Assembly: GCA_945865885.1 (NCBI GenBank) | Contig: CAMBEZ010000011.1 | Coordinates: forward strand, 1-48,490 | Direction of reading: 5' to 3' | DNA length: 48,490 nt | From: Owenweeksia hongkongensis DSM 17368 | GTDB taxonomy: Bacteria > Bacteroidota > Bacteroidia > Flavobacteriales > Schleiferiaceae | Shown: positions 1 through 6,618 of the stretch, one piece after another | How the letters are laid out: the number at the start of each line of letters is the position of its first letter | Position numbering within the stretch: the stretch's first letter is position 1 | The notes under the pieces: model-generated | Database searches by the model: none | What the model was told of the DNA's origin: nothing | What the model saw: only the letters and a program-made list of their open reading frames with translations | Translations under genes and position numbers: made by a program

Positions 1-21
1 CAGAAGGATTGAAGGACGCGC

Positions 22-942
22 TCAAACGGGTAGGAGTAACAGCACCGCGATCCAAATGCTAAGGTTCAACGCAAACAGTACGGCTCCAAAGCCCACGATG
101 GACAATCCGTTCTTCCACAGGTCGGACAAGCGGATGGAGGTGCCCATGCCAAAAAGCGCCACCCAGAAGGCCCATTTTTCCAACGCCCCTCCGATTTTAA
201 CCACACCTTCAGGCCAGGAAATCCACAACTGTGCAACCGAAAGCACCACAAATGCCCCGATGAACCACAAGTTCTTTGCTGCCTCGCGCACGGGTGCTGC
301 GGATTCGTTGAGGCTCTTTTTTTGGACCAGCAGGTTGAGGTAAAGTAAAAGGGGAATTAAGAGTGCTACTCTACTCATTTTGACCAATGTGGCCCATTCG
401 CCTGCATCATCTCCTAAGGCAAAGCCGGCGGCCAGTGCCTGGCCCACGGCGTGCAAGGTGCCGCCCGCAAGAATTCCGCCTTGTGCCGGTGAAAAGTTCA
501 GGAGATTGGCCAAAATTGGTACGAGAACAATGCCCAATGCTCCCAGAAAGTTGACGGTTGCCACGGCGGCTCCCACCTCGCCTCCGGAGAGGTTCGATTT
601 TTTTTGGAGCAAGGGCGCAGCCGTTGCGACGGCCGTTGCCCCGCAAATTGTAGTTCCAAAAGAAACCAAGCATCCGGCTTCTGCCTTCAAGCCAAACCAG
701 GGCGCCAGACGTCGGCTCAAAACCCAAAAAGCGACAAAAACGCCCACGACAACCGCCAGGTAGGGATGGAGCAGCTGATCCGGTCCAATGCGCAAACCGA
801 GCAAGGCAATGGTCCAAGCCAAACCGTGTTTTTCCAACAGTTTAAAAAAGGACGCGTAGTTTTTTACGGCCCACGGGATCTGCCCCACAGCGATACCGGC
901 CAGAAGGAACCAGAGCATGGGGTCTTGCAGCAGTGCTTTCAC
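22..942 (-). CDS. YeiH-family putative sulfate exporter
   Basis: This is a 306-residue polytopic inner-membrane protein with about ten hydrophobic segments. The glycine- and alanine-rich stretch GTTICGATAVATAAP near residue 96 matches the hallmark GTSICGxxAV segment of the YeiH/UPF0324 family, described as putative sulfate exporters. A later GGTLHAVGQALAAG segment is also typical. The start is a GTG at 942, supported by a TACTTTTG promoter box that ends only 4 nt upstream. It is somewhat shorter than many homologues, which run to about 330 residues, but no domain looks missing. It is transcribed away from the tRNA-His gene, and its downstream neighbour lies outside the window. The family assignment is firm. 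The substrate is only inferred from family annotation. Confidence 0.85.
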   Translation of the reverse strand: MKALLQDPMLWFLLAGIAVGQIPWAVKNYASFFKLLEKHGLAWTIALLGLRIGPDQLLHPYLAVVVGVFVAFWVLSRRLAPWFGLKAEAGCLVSFGTTICGATAVATAAPLLQKKSNLSGGEVGAAVATVNFLGALGIVLVPILANLLNFSPAQGGILAGGTLHAVGQALAAGFALGDDAGEWATLVKMSRVALLIPLLLYLNLLVQKKSLNESAAPVREAAKNLWFIGAFVVLSVAQLWISWPEGVVKIGGALEKWAFWVALFGMGTSIRLSDLWKNGLSIVGFGAVLFALNLSIWIAVLLLLPV

Positions 943-946
943 GGGG

Positions 947-954
947 CAAAAGTA
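947..954 (-). promoter_or_regulatory. -7 promoter box of the YeiH-family gene
   Basis: The minus strand reads TACTTTTG, a perfect match to TAnnTTTG. Only 4 nt separate it from the GTG start at 942, so the transcript should begin at or next to the start codon. I see no convincing -33 TTTG. Confidence 0.5.
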
Positions 955-990
955 CTCCCTTCGGGACCGATAAAACGTGCGCTAACGCCC

Positions 991-1020
991 TTTGTATGAT
1001 TCGGTTTTTTCGTATATTTG
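991..1020 (+). promoter_or_regulatory. Promoter of tRNA-His (TTTG-N18-TATATTTG)
   Basis: TTTG at 991-994 and TATATTTG at 1013-1020 are separated by 18 nt. This is the canonical Bacteroidota sigma-A -33/-7 arrangement. The -7 box lies 13 nt before the tRNA 5' end, leaving a short leader for RNase P processing. It is the only promoter in the window where both boxes are clear. Confidence 0.7.
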
Positions 1021-1033
1021 CACTCCGTAAAAT

Positions 1034-1111
1034 GGTGATTGTAGCTCAGTTGGTTAGAGCGCCGGATTGTGGTTCCGGAGGTCGCGGGTTCGAACCCCGT
1101 CTTTCACCCCA
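1034..1111 (+). tRNA. tRNA-His (anticodon GTG)
   Basis: A full cloverleaf can be drawn. The G at 1034 is the extra G-1 of histidine tRNAs and faces the C73 discriminator at 1108. The acceptor strand is 1035-1041, with D-stem GCTC/GAGC and anticodon stem CCGGA/TCCGG. The loop TTGTGGT carries anticodon GTG at 1069-1071. The T-arm is GCGGG-TTCGAAC-CCCGT, and a 3' CCA is encoded at 1109-1111. The acceptor stem has two adjacent T-T mismatches (1039/1103 and 1040/1102). A promoter lies upstream and an intrinsic terminator directly downstream, so it is a single-gene transcript. Confidence 0.95.
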
Positions 1112-1113
1112 TA

Positions 1114-1147
1114 AAGGGCTATCTCTCAGCGAGGTAGCCCTTTTTTA
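1114..1147 (+). terminator. Intrinsic terminator of tRNA-His
   Basis: The arms AAGGGCTATCTC (1114-1125) and GAGGTAGCCCTT (1131-1142) pair over 12 bp with one G-T wobble around a 5-nt loop. They run into six or more T residues, 3 nt after the tRNA CCA. Confidence 0.85.
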
Positions 1148-1222
1148 TTCACAATTGTTTGCTTCCTAGAACGCGGGAAGAATTATTTTTGATTTTAAGA
1201 CCTTTTTGGTTGGCATTAACAG

Positions 1223-1256
1223 AACGGGGCGGCCTCGCAAAAGGCCGCCCCGTTTT
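1223..1256 (-). terminator. Hairpin terminator downstream of the pseudouridine synthase gene
   Basis: AACGGGGCGGCC (1223-1234) pairs perfectly with GGCCGCCCCGTT (1243-1254) around an 8-nt loop. It lies 34 nt beyond the stop codon of the minus-strand gene. The T-tract is short on both strands, so it may work in both directions between the tRNA-His unit and this gene. Confidence 0.65.
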
Positions 1257-1289
1257 AGCGTTTTTGCACCAGGGGTGCACCTCAGGGGT

Positions 1290-2810
1290 TTACCCCAGCA
1301 TTTTTAAAAAGGCAATTTCCTTATCGTTCAGCAAGCGGTAATGACCACGCGCCAGATTTTTCTTGGTGATGGGACCAAATTGAACGCGGTCCAGTCGCAC
1401 CACTTCGTATCCCAAATGCTCAAACATCCGACGAACGATTCGGTTGCGGCCGCTGTGCAAGGAAACGCCAATTTCGCGAGCGTCTTGGGCTTCAACTTGG
1501 CTGATTTCGTCCGCTTTGATGGGTCCGTCCTCCAGTTCAATTCCTTGGGCCAGTTCCGCAAAATGGGCTTTGCTCAAAGGTTTGTCCAGGGAAACCGAGT
1601 AGATTTTTTTGGCGCCGTGACTGGGGTGGGTTAGCTTCTTGGCCATGTCGCCGTCGTTGGTAAACAACAAAACGCCGGTGGTAGCTCGGTCCAGTCTGCC
1701 AACCGGATAAATGCGTTCGCGGCATGCACCGCGAATCAGCTCCATCACGGTCTTCCGTGCTTTTTCGTCGTCCATGGACGTAATGAAACCCTTCGGTTTG
1801 TTCAACACGAGGTACATCTTCTTTTCAGACTTCAAAACCTCACCCGCATAGCGAACTTCGTCGGAGGGCATTACTTTGTGGCCCATTTCCAAAACGACCT
1901 CGCCGTTTACCATGACCATGCCGTCCGCAATGAGTTTATCTGCATCCCGACGGGAGCAAACACCCGCGCGGGCCAGGAATCGGTTCAAACGAATTTCTCC
2001 GTCGGTTAAGCCGTGCGTTTCTGCGGTTTTAACCGTAGGTGCATGCCAGCGCTTTGCGGGGTTTCCGGTTACCGGACGACCGCCTTTGTAGGCACTTTGC
2101 GGCTTGGTGTACGCGGAGTTTCGACGTTCCGTACCGTAATCACCTTGCTCCTCACGGTTGTAGGGGCGATTTTCACGGTTGAAAGGACGATCCTCACGGT
2201 TGAAAGGACGCGCATCTTGGTTGAAAGGACGCGCATCTTGGTTGAAAGGTCGGCTGGTTCTGTCGTTCGAACGCTCTTCGCGCGGCCCGTCGTTGCGCGG
2301 CCCGCGGTCGTTATTGTACGGGCGTGGAGCGCGTTCTTCGCGCGGCCCGTCGTTGCGCGGCCCGCGGTCGTTGGTGTAGGGGCGTGGTGCGCGCTCTTCG
2401 CGCGGACGATCGTTGCGCGGTCCGCGGTCGTTATTGTAAGGGCGTGGAGCGCGTTCTTCGCGCGGCCCATCGTTGCGCGGTCCGCGGTCGTTATTGTACG
2501 GGCGTGGAGCGCGTTCTTCGCGCGGCCCGTCGTTGCGCGGTCCGCGGTCGTTATTGTAGGGGCGTGGAGCGCGCTCTTCGCGCGGCCCGTCGTTGCGCGG
2601 CCCGCGGTCGGGACGATCAGCGGAAGCCTCTGGGCGCGGTGTATACGTTCTGGGTTTTGGTTTTCCTTTGAGGGGTCTACCGGCCGGAGATAATTTGGCG
2701 GGTTTTGAGCCCGTGGGCTTGGAACGGGTGGGCTTGGAGCCGGTGGGCTTGGAGCCACTCCCGGACTTTTTAAATTTAGCGCCCTCGCGGCGCGGTTCGT
2801 TGGTTTTCAT
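1290..2810 (-). CDS. RsuA/RluB-family 23S/16S rRNA pseudouridine synthase with repeat-rich N-terminal extension
   Basis: This predicted 506-residue protein should isomerise uridine to pseudouridine in rRNA. The C-terminal ~235 residues form a standard enzyme. An S4 RNA-binding domain starts near residue 272 (RLNRFLARAGVCSRR). The catalytic loop GRLDRATTG carries Asp374, and the family motif SGRNRIVRRMFEHLGYEV follows. Such enzymes are usually about 240-300 residues. Here the first ~270 residues are low-complexity, basic and disordered-looking. They hold SKPTG repeats, five 20-residue DRGPRNDGPREERAPRPYNN-type units plus a partial one, then RPFNQDA-type heptads. I chose ATG 2810 because the upstream in-frame extension overlaps the neighbouring gene and looks non-coding. 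The small membrane-protein gene ends 46 nt upstream, so the two may be co-transcribed. Arg/Asn/Asp-rich tails are known on some Bacteroidota pseudouridine synthases. RNA binding by the tail is inference. Confidence 0.9.
   Translation of the reverse strand: MKTNEPRREGAKFKKSGSGSKPTGSKPTRSKPTGSKPAKLSPAGRPLKGKPKPRTYTPRPEASADRPDRGPRNDGPREERAPRPYNNDRGPRNDGPREERAPRPYNNDRGPRNDGPREERAPRPYNNDRGPRNDRPREERAPRPYTNDRGPRNDGPREERAPRPYNNDRGPRNDGPREERSNDRTSRPFNQDARPFNQDARPFNREDRPFNRENRPYNREEQGDYGTERRNSAYTKPQSAYKGGRPVTGNPAKRWHAPTVKTAETHGLTDGEIRLNRFLARAGVCSRRDADKLIADGMVMVNGEVVLEMGHKVMPSDEVRYAGEVLKSEKKMYLVLNKPKGFITSMDDEKARKTVMELIRGACRERIYPVGRLDRATTGVLLFTNDGDMAKKLTHPSHGAKKIYSVSLDKPLSKAHFAELAQGIELEDGPIKADEISQVEAQDAREIGVSLHSGRNRIVRRMFEHLGYEVVRLDRVQFGPITKKNLARGHYRLLNDKEIAFLKMLG
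2158..2249 (-). repeat. 21-bp tandem repeats (heptad-coding)
   Basis: Four 21-bp units (2158-2178, 2179-2199, 2200-2220, 2221-2241) and a partial fifth encode RPFNQDA/RPFNRED-type heptads inside the pseudouridine synthase. Units 3 and 4 are identical. Confidence 0.85.
2272..2610 (-). repeat. 60-bp tandem repeats (20-residue units)
   Basis: Five near-identical 60-bp units start at 2281, 2341, 2401, 2461 and 2521. Flanking partial copies extend to about 2272 and 2610. Each encodes a variant of DRGPRNDGPREERAPRPYNN. Differences between copies are few and partly non-synonymous (G to R, N to T), which indicates recent duplication by slippage or unequal exchange within the gene. Confidence 0.93.
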
Positions 2811-2856
2811 ACCGATGGAAAAGAGAAAGCACAGCAGGTGCTTCCGGGTTGAAAGA

Positions 2857-3120
2857 TCAGACGCGTTGTGCGTCAGATTTTTTTTGGACGAAAAGCCAGC
2901 GGTCAATCCAAGGTTTGAGCAAACAAAGGATCACGATGGCTCCGTAAATGACGGTCAAAAAGCTATTTTTGATTAAGAAAAAAAAGAAGTTTCCTCCTTG
3001 TTCCATAAAGACAATCAAGGCCGCACACGTCAGAACGAATGCCGAAAAAAAACGCAAAACGCACTCCAAAAAGGCGCGGTTTTCGTCGTAATGCTTTTGT
3101 AACGGGGCAGACAAGTTCAT
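2857..3120 (-). CDS. Small two-helix membrane protein, unknown function
   Basis: I do not recognise this 87-residue protein. It starts at ATG 3120 and has two predicted membrane helices, roughly residues 20-40 (FFSAFVLTCAALIVFM) and 50-70 (SFLTVIYGAIVILCLL), joined by a short loop with a phenylalanine run. The tail is basic (KPWIDRWLFVQKKSDAQR). The start is supported by a TACCTTTG box 15 nt upstream. It is divergent from the LysM gene and ends 46 nt before the pseudouridine synthase start, so it may lead that operon. It resembles the small uncharacterised membrane proteins common in Bacteroidota. No function is proposed. Confidence 0.65.
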   Translation of the reverse strand: MNLSAPLQKHYDENRAFLECVLRFFSAFVLTCAALIVFMEQGGNFFFFLIKNSFLTVIYGAIVILCLLKPWIDRWLFVQKKSDAQRV

Positions 3121-3135
3121 GTGCGTTTGATTCTG

Positions 3136-3143
3136 CAAAGGTA
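3136..3143 (-). promoter_or_regulatory. -7 box of the small membrane-protein gene
   Basis: The minus strand reads TACCTTTG (perfect TAnnTTTG), 15 nt before ATG 3120. It faces away from the box of the LysM gene at 3156-3163, so the two divergent promoters share about 30 bp. Confidence 0.5.
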
Positions 3144-3155
3144 CAAAGGATGTTT

Positions 3156-3163
3156 TACCTTTG
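3156..3163 (+). promoter_or_regulatory. -7 box of the LysM/SGNH/MBOAT operon
   Basis: TACCTTTG matches TAnnTTTG exactly and ends 5 nt before the GTG at 3169. A TTTG at 3126-3129 is 26 nt upstream, too far for a normal -33 box. This box decides the GTG 3169 start over the upstream GTG at 3121. Confidence 0.5.
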
Positions 3164-3168
3164 GTGCT

Positions 3169-3981
3169 GTGTGCAAATGCTTTCCGCTTCTGTTGTGCGT
3201 GCTCGTCGTCCTGCGACTGGGAGCGCAGCCTGTTTGCGTGAAGCCGGAACGCATTCCCGCCATTCGATTTGCCCTTCAAGTACCTGATGAAAGTTTGGTG
3301 GATCGGAAGGGGCCGTGGCTGTTGAGCGAGCCGGTTGCGGTGAAGTACGGATTGTTGTTGAAGGGCCCCGTAGACGAGCGCTTGGACAGTTCCTGCGCGC
3401 AGTTTGCGGCGGAAGCCCAGTGGAAAAATTCTTTAATGATCTACCAAGATTCCGTTTTGGCGGATATTGCCTTTGCGGTGTCACCGGCGTATGCAGTTCG
3501 CGTGGCCAAGCGGTGGCGTTTGGATCCCTGCGAGCGAGAACGTGATTTGGACCGAATTCGGCAGGCGGAAGTCGGTCAAGAATGGTTGGCCCATCCGGGG
3601 TGGTCCCAAAGTAGGCTCCTGGAGGCTCGGTTGCTTTGGTCTGAGTTGAGTCCTGTTGTTGCGGCCGCACCCGTCCTAACCGCTTTGGTGGCACCTGTTT
3701 CTGTTGTTGGTACCGACGGTTCAAGCGCTTCCAACGCTCCGGTACCGGTGGGCTCAGCCGAAACGACCACGGTTTCCTCATCAACGACGCCCAACCCCGT
3801 TGCGCCCAAACCCGTTGCGACCCAATCGGCTCCGCAAAAAATCAAGTACGTAGTTAAGTCGGGGGATAGTTTTTGGAAAATTGCTAAAAAATTCCCCAGC
3901 ACCTCGGAAGCTGAATTGGTTCGTTTGAACAAAGGGAAAACAATCATTTACCCCGGTCAAATTCTATGGATTCCCAGGTAA
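3169..3981 (+). CDS. Secreted LysM-domain protein
   Basis: This 270-residue predicted exported protein binds peptidoglycan or a similar glycan through a C-terminal LysM domain. From GTG 3169 it begins with a short hydrophobic signal peptide (CFPLLLCVLVVLRLGAQ). The middle part is not recognised; it holds two charged helical stretches and then an Ala/Val/Thr/Pro-rich linker of about 60 residues. The last ~45 residues are a single LysM module, KYVVKSGDSFWKIAKKFP to YPGQILWIPR. An in-frame GTG at 3121 would add 16 residues, but it would put the promoter box inside the gene. The 3' end overlaps the next gene by 16 nt, so it is the first gene of a four-gene operon with two SGNH proteins and an MBOAT acyltransferase. 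The LysM assignment is firm. The anchoring role in the operon is inferred. Confidence 0.8.
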   Translation: MCKCFPLLLCVLVVLRLGAQPVCVKPERIPAIRFALQVPDESLVDRKGPWLLSEPVAVKYGLLLKGPVDERLDSSCAQFAAEAQWKNSLMIYQDSVLADIAFAVSPAYAVRVAKRWRLDPCERERDLDRIRQAEVGQEWLAHPGWSQSRLLEARLLWSELSPVVAAAPVLTALVAPVSVVGTDGSSASNAPVPVGSAETTTVSSSTTPNPVAPKPVATQSAPQKIKYVVKSGDSFWKIAKKFPSTSEAELVRLNKGKTIIYPGQILWIPR

Positions 3982-5396
3982 AACCCACGCGCGCATTGTT
4001 TTTAATGGGCGGCATTGCTGTTGCCATCGGGCTGTTGATGCTCCTATTTCCGTTGGGAAAAATTCCCGGCACGGCATTCAAAATACCGCAGTGGTCCTCG
4101 TTGTGGACCAGCGGCGGGAAAAGTGGTGGCCCCGTTGAGCCACAGCCCGTGGATACAGTTTTGAATTTAGACGATCTGGCGGGTGATTTGAACGCATTAA
4201 AGTCCTTGCCGGAAGGCAATCGTCTTCAGTATGAACCGTCGGACTCATCGGGGTTGAAAAAATTGGTGCGTGCCTTGCGGCGCGTAGCCAGGGAGGGGGG
4301 CAGTTTGCGGGTTTTGCATTTTGGGGATTCCCAGATTGAAGGGGACCGGATGACTTCTTTGTTGCGGGAATACTTCCAAAAACGCTTTGGAGGCGAAGGA
4401 CCGTCGATTCAACCGGTTTTTCCGTTTGTTCCGAATTTCAGTTTGCAGCACACGGCAAGCAGCAACTGGACGCGCTACACCCATTTTGGACCGCCCAGCG
4501 CGCGGGTTGCAAGCAAGCAATACGGCATACAAGGTTTGATGGCTCGCTTCACCCCGGCAGACCGTCCTATTGGAACGGACACGCTGCGTGCTTGGTTGGA
4601 ATTCAGGCCCTCCAATGTGGCGTACAGTCATGCGCGGTCGTTCCGGAAAATCACGTTTTCCTATGGAAATCTACGCGCGCCTTTGACGGTTCGCTTGTAC
4701 GCTAACGACACGCTGCATTCGGTACGAACGCTTTCGGAAACAACCGGGATCGATTCGGAAACGTGGCGATTGACGTCTACGCCGCGCAAAATTCGTATAG
4801 AATTTGAAGGTTTGGACAGCCCAGATGCACACGGCATTTCGTTCGACGGCAACCGGGGGGTTTCCGTGGACAACATCGCCATGCGCGGTGCGGCCGGTGT
4901 GACGTTCAGCAGCATGGACAGAAAGCATTTTGGGATGGCTTTGGGCCGAGAGCCGGTTGGGTTAATCTTGCTGCAGTTTGGCGGCAATGCCGTTCCCCAC
5001 GTTAAAGACCAAGCCGCGGTGGACCGTTTTGGACGATCCATAGCTCTTCAAATTAGATTGTTCCAGCAGTGGTGCCCGGACGCAGACATCGTACTCATAG
5101 GACCGTCGGACATGTGCCGCAAAGTGGATTTGACGTACGAGACGTTCCCCAATTTGGAAAACGTGCGCGACGCATTGAAGAAGGCGGCTTTTGAGGAAGG
5201 CGTGGGTTATTTTGATACCTATGCGTTCATGGGCGGGGTTGGCTCCATGCGCCGCTGGGTGGAAGAGGTCAATCCTCCATTGGCCGGGCCAGACTACATC
5301 CACTTTACCCCCAAGGGCGCCCGCAAAGCTGGAGAGGGAATCCTTCGGGCATTGGAGGCTCAATTGCAAAACGACGGTGTTGATGCCCCGCTGTAG
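3966..5396 (+). CDS. Membrane-anchored SGNH/GDSL-family hydrolase or acyltransferase (first of pair)
   Basis: This 476-residue protein has one N-terminal membrane helix (about residues 11-30), so the catalytic part should face the periplasm. The SGNH blocks are visible. Block I is HFGDSQIEGDRMT with nucleophile Ser122. A likely block III is LLQFGGNAVPH. Block V is DYIHFTPKGA, giving Asp443 and His446. Between them lies a long beta-rich insertion (residues ~190-330), which may be a carbohydrate-binding or substrate-shaping domain. SGNH proteins beside MBOAT proteins, such as AlgJ/AlgX or PatB, transfer or remove O-acetyl groups on polysaccharides. The start overlaps the LysM gene by 16 nt and the end overlaps the next SGNH gene by 14 nt. 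The family is well supported. Whether it is a transferase or an esterase cannot be told from sequence. Confidence 0.8.
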   Translation: MDSQVKPTRALFLMGGIAVAIGLLMLLFPLGKIPGTAFKIPQWSSLWTSGGKSGGPVEPQPVDTVLNLDDLAGDLNALKSLPEGNRLQYEPSDSSGLKKLVRALRRVAREGGSLRVLHFGDSQIEGDRMTSLLREYFQKRFGGEGPSIQPVFPFVPNFSLQHTASSNWTRYTHFGPPSARVASKQYGIQGLMARFTPADRPIGTDTLRAWLEFRPSNVAYSHARSFRKITFSYGNLRAPLTVRLYANDTLHSVRTLSETTGIDSETWRLTSTPRKIRIEFEGLDSPDAHGISFDGNRGVSVDNIAMRGAAGVTFSSMDRKHFGMALGREPVGLILLQFGGNAVPHVKDQAAVDRFGRSIALQIRLFQQWCPDADIVLIGPSDMCRKVDLTYETFPNLENVRDALKKAAFEEGVGYFDTYAFMGGVGSMRRWVEEVNPPLAGPDYIHFTPKGARKAGEGILRALEAQLQNDGVDAPL

Positions 5397-6618
5397 TTTC
5401 AACCCAATCCCGCGCGGCCGGTTGCGTTTGCTGGGGGCTGCTTGGTTGGGCGTGGTCTTGTTTTTGGCGCAACCGATGGGTGCCCAAGTGGCCCCTAAAA
5501 CCGTCAATCGACTCTGGATGCCAGCAGGGGACAGCGCCTTGAATCCGTTTTTCCGATCCTTGGATCAGTTGGTTTTTGAAGGCAATCGTTCCGTCAACGT
5601 GGTGCACATGGGCGGATCGCACGTGCAAGCGGGCACTTTGTCCGACGCCCTGCGCGCCCACCTGCAAGCTTGGGCCCCGGGCTTGGAAGGGGAGCGCGGG
5701 TTTTTATTTCCCTTCGCCTTGGCCGGCAGCAACAACCCCGCATCCTACGGTGTTCGGTACGGTGGAACTTGGAAGGGGCAACGCTGCGCGGTGCCCCAGC
5801 ACAAAGGTCCTTGGGGCGTCAGCGGAATTCGCGCGGTCACCCACGATCCCGCCTCCTGGTTTGCTCTTTATGGTAAAACCCAGCCTTTTGCCTACCGCGT
5901 TGCGCGTATTTTTTACCGTACTGCAGATACCTCCTATGCCCCGGAGTTTTGGCCAAAACCGGATTCCGTGGTGGTTCGGCCCGATTTGGGCGCCGTTGAG
6001 GCGCACTATGCCACCGACCAAGACACCGTTCGGGTTCGGTTGCGCAAAACCGCTCCCGAACAACGTTTTTTTTCCTTGGAGGGGGTTCAATTGATCCGGG
6101 ACAGTGTGGGATTGAAGTACCACGCTATTGGGGTTAATGGAGCGGCTACGCATTCGTATTTAAAATCAGATCGTGCGGCACAGCAATGGCCGGCGCTCGC
6201 CCCGGACCTTGTCATCTTTGGCATTGGAATCAACGATGCACACCTGCCCTTTGGAAATTTTGACACCGTGGCCTACCGCATTCGGTACGAAGCATTGATG
6301 ACGCAAATACGTGCCGTGAATCCGTCCTGTTCTTTTGTGTTTTTGACGAACAACGACTGTTTGTACAACGGGTCGGTCAACCGGCACACGCCTTTGGTGG
6401 TAGAGACCCTATACCGCTTGGCGCGCCGAAACCACGCGGCGGTATGGGATTTTCACGCCCTCATGGGCGGCCAAGGCTCCATTTATTCCTGGATTCGTTT
6501 GGGCTTGGCCAATAAAGACGGCATTCACCTGACCAAGGAAGGCTACATCCTTCAAGCTCGGTGGTTGGATGAAGCGTTGGAAGCCGCCTACCACGACTAT
6601 TTAGCGAAGAACTCATGA
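5383..6618 (+). CDS. Exported SGNH-family protein (second of pair)
   Basis: This is a 411-residue protein from ATG 5383, chosen because a signal peptide follows (RLRLLGAAWLGVVLFLAQPMGAQ). Block I reads VVHMGGSHVQAG, with Ser79 as nucleophile but Gly in place of the usual Asp of GDS. Block III is FGIGINDAH, with the G-x-N-D signature. Block V is DGIHLTKEGY (Asp379, His382). The catalytic residues needed for O-acyl transfer or ester hydrolysis are therefore kept. It overlaps the preceding SGNH gene by 14 nt and the MBOAT gene by 4 nt (ATGA). It is clearly a diverged paralogue or partner of its neighbour rather than a recent duplicate, since similarity outside the motifs is low by eye. I infer that it receives acyl groups from the MBOAT protein. 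Confidence 0.8.
   Translation: MPRCSFNPIPRGRLRLLGAAWLGVVLFLAQPMGAQVAPKTVNRLWMPAGDSALNPFFRSLDQLVFEGNRSVNVVHMGGSHVQAGTLSDALRAHLQAWAPGLEGERGFLFPFALAGSNNPASYGVRYGGTWKGQRCAVPQHKGPWGVSGIRAVTHDPASWFALYGKTQPFAYRVARIFYRTADTSYAPEFWPKPDSVVVRPDLGAVEAHYATDQDTVRVRLRKTAPEQRFFSLEGVQLIRDSVGLKYHAIGVNGAATHSYLKSDRAAQQWPALAPDLVIFGIGINDAHLPFGNFDTVAYRIRYEALMTQIRAVNPSCSFVFLTNNDCLYNGSVNRHTPLVVETLYRLARRNHAAVWDFHALMGGQGSIYSWIRLGLANKDGIHLTKEGYILQARWLDEALEAAYHDYLAKNS

Noticed and set aside
2272-2610. Regularly spaced repeats that might suggest a CRISPR array
   Set aside because: The units are contiguous 60-bp coding repeats with no unique spacers and stay in frame within a gene.
2013-2758. Long open frames on both strands over the repeat region (for example 226 codons on the plus strand, 229 on the minus)
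   Set aside because: They arise because a 60-bp repeat keeps all frames open. Their products are low-complexity shadows of the pseudouridine synthase tail, with no start signal of their own.
3121-3168. Upstream GTG start for the LysM protein (3121)
   Set aside because: It would place the TACCTTTG promoter box inside the coding region and add 16 residues before the signal peptide. GTG 3169 fits both better.
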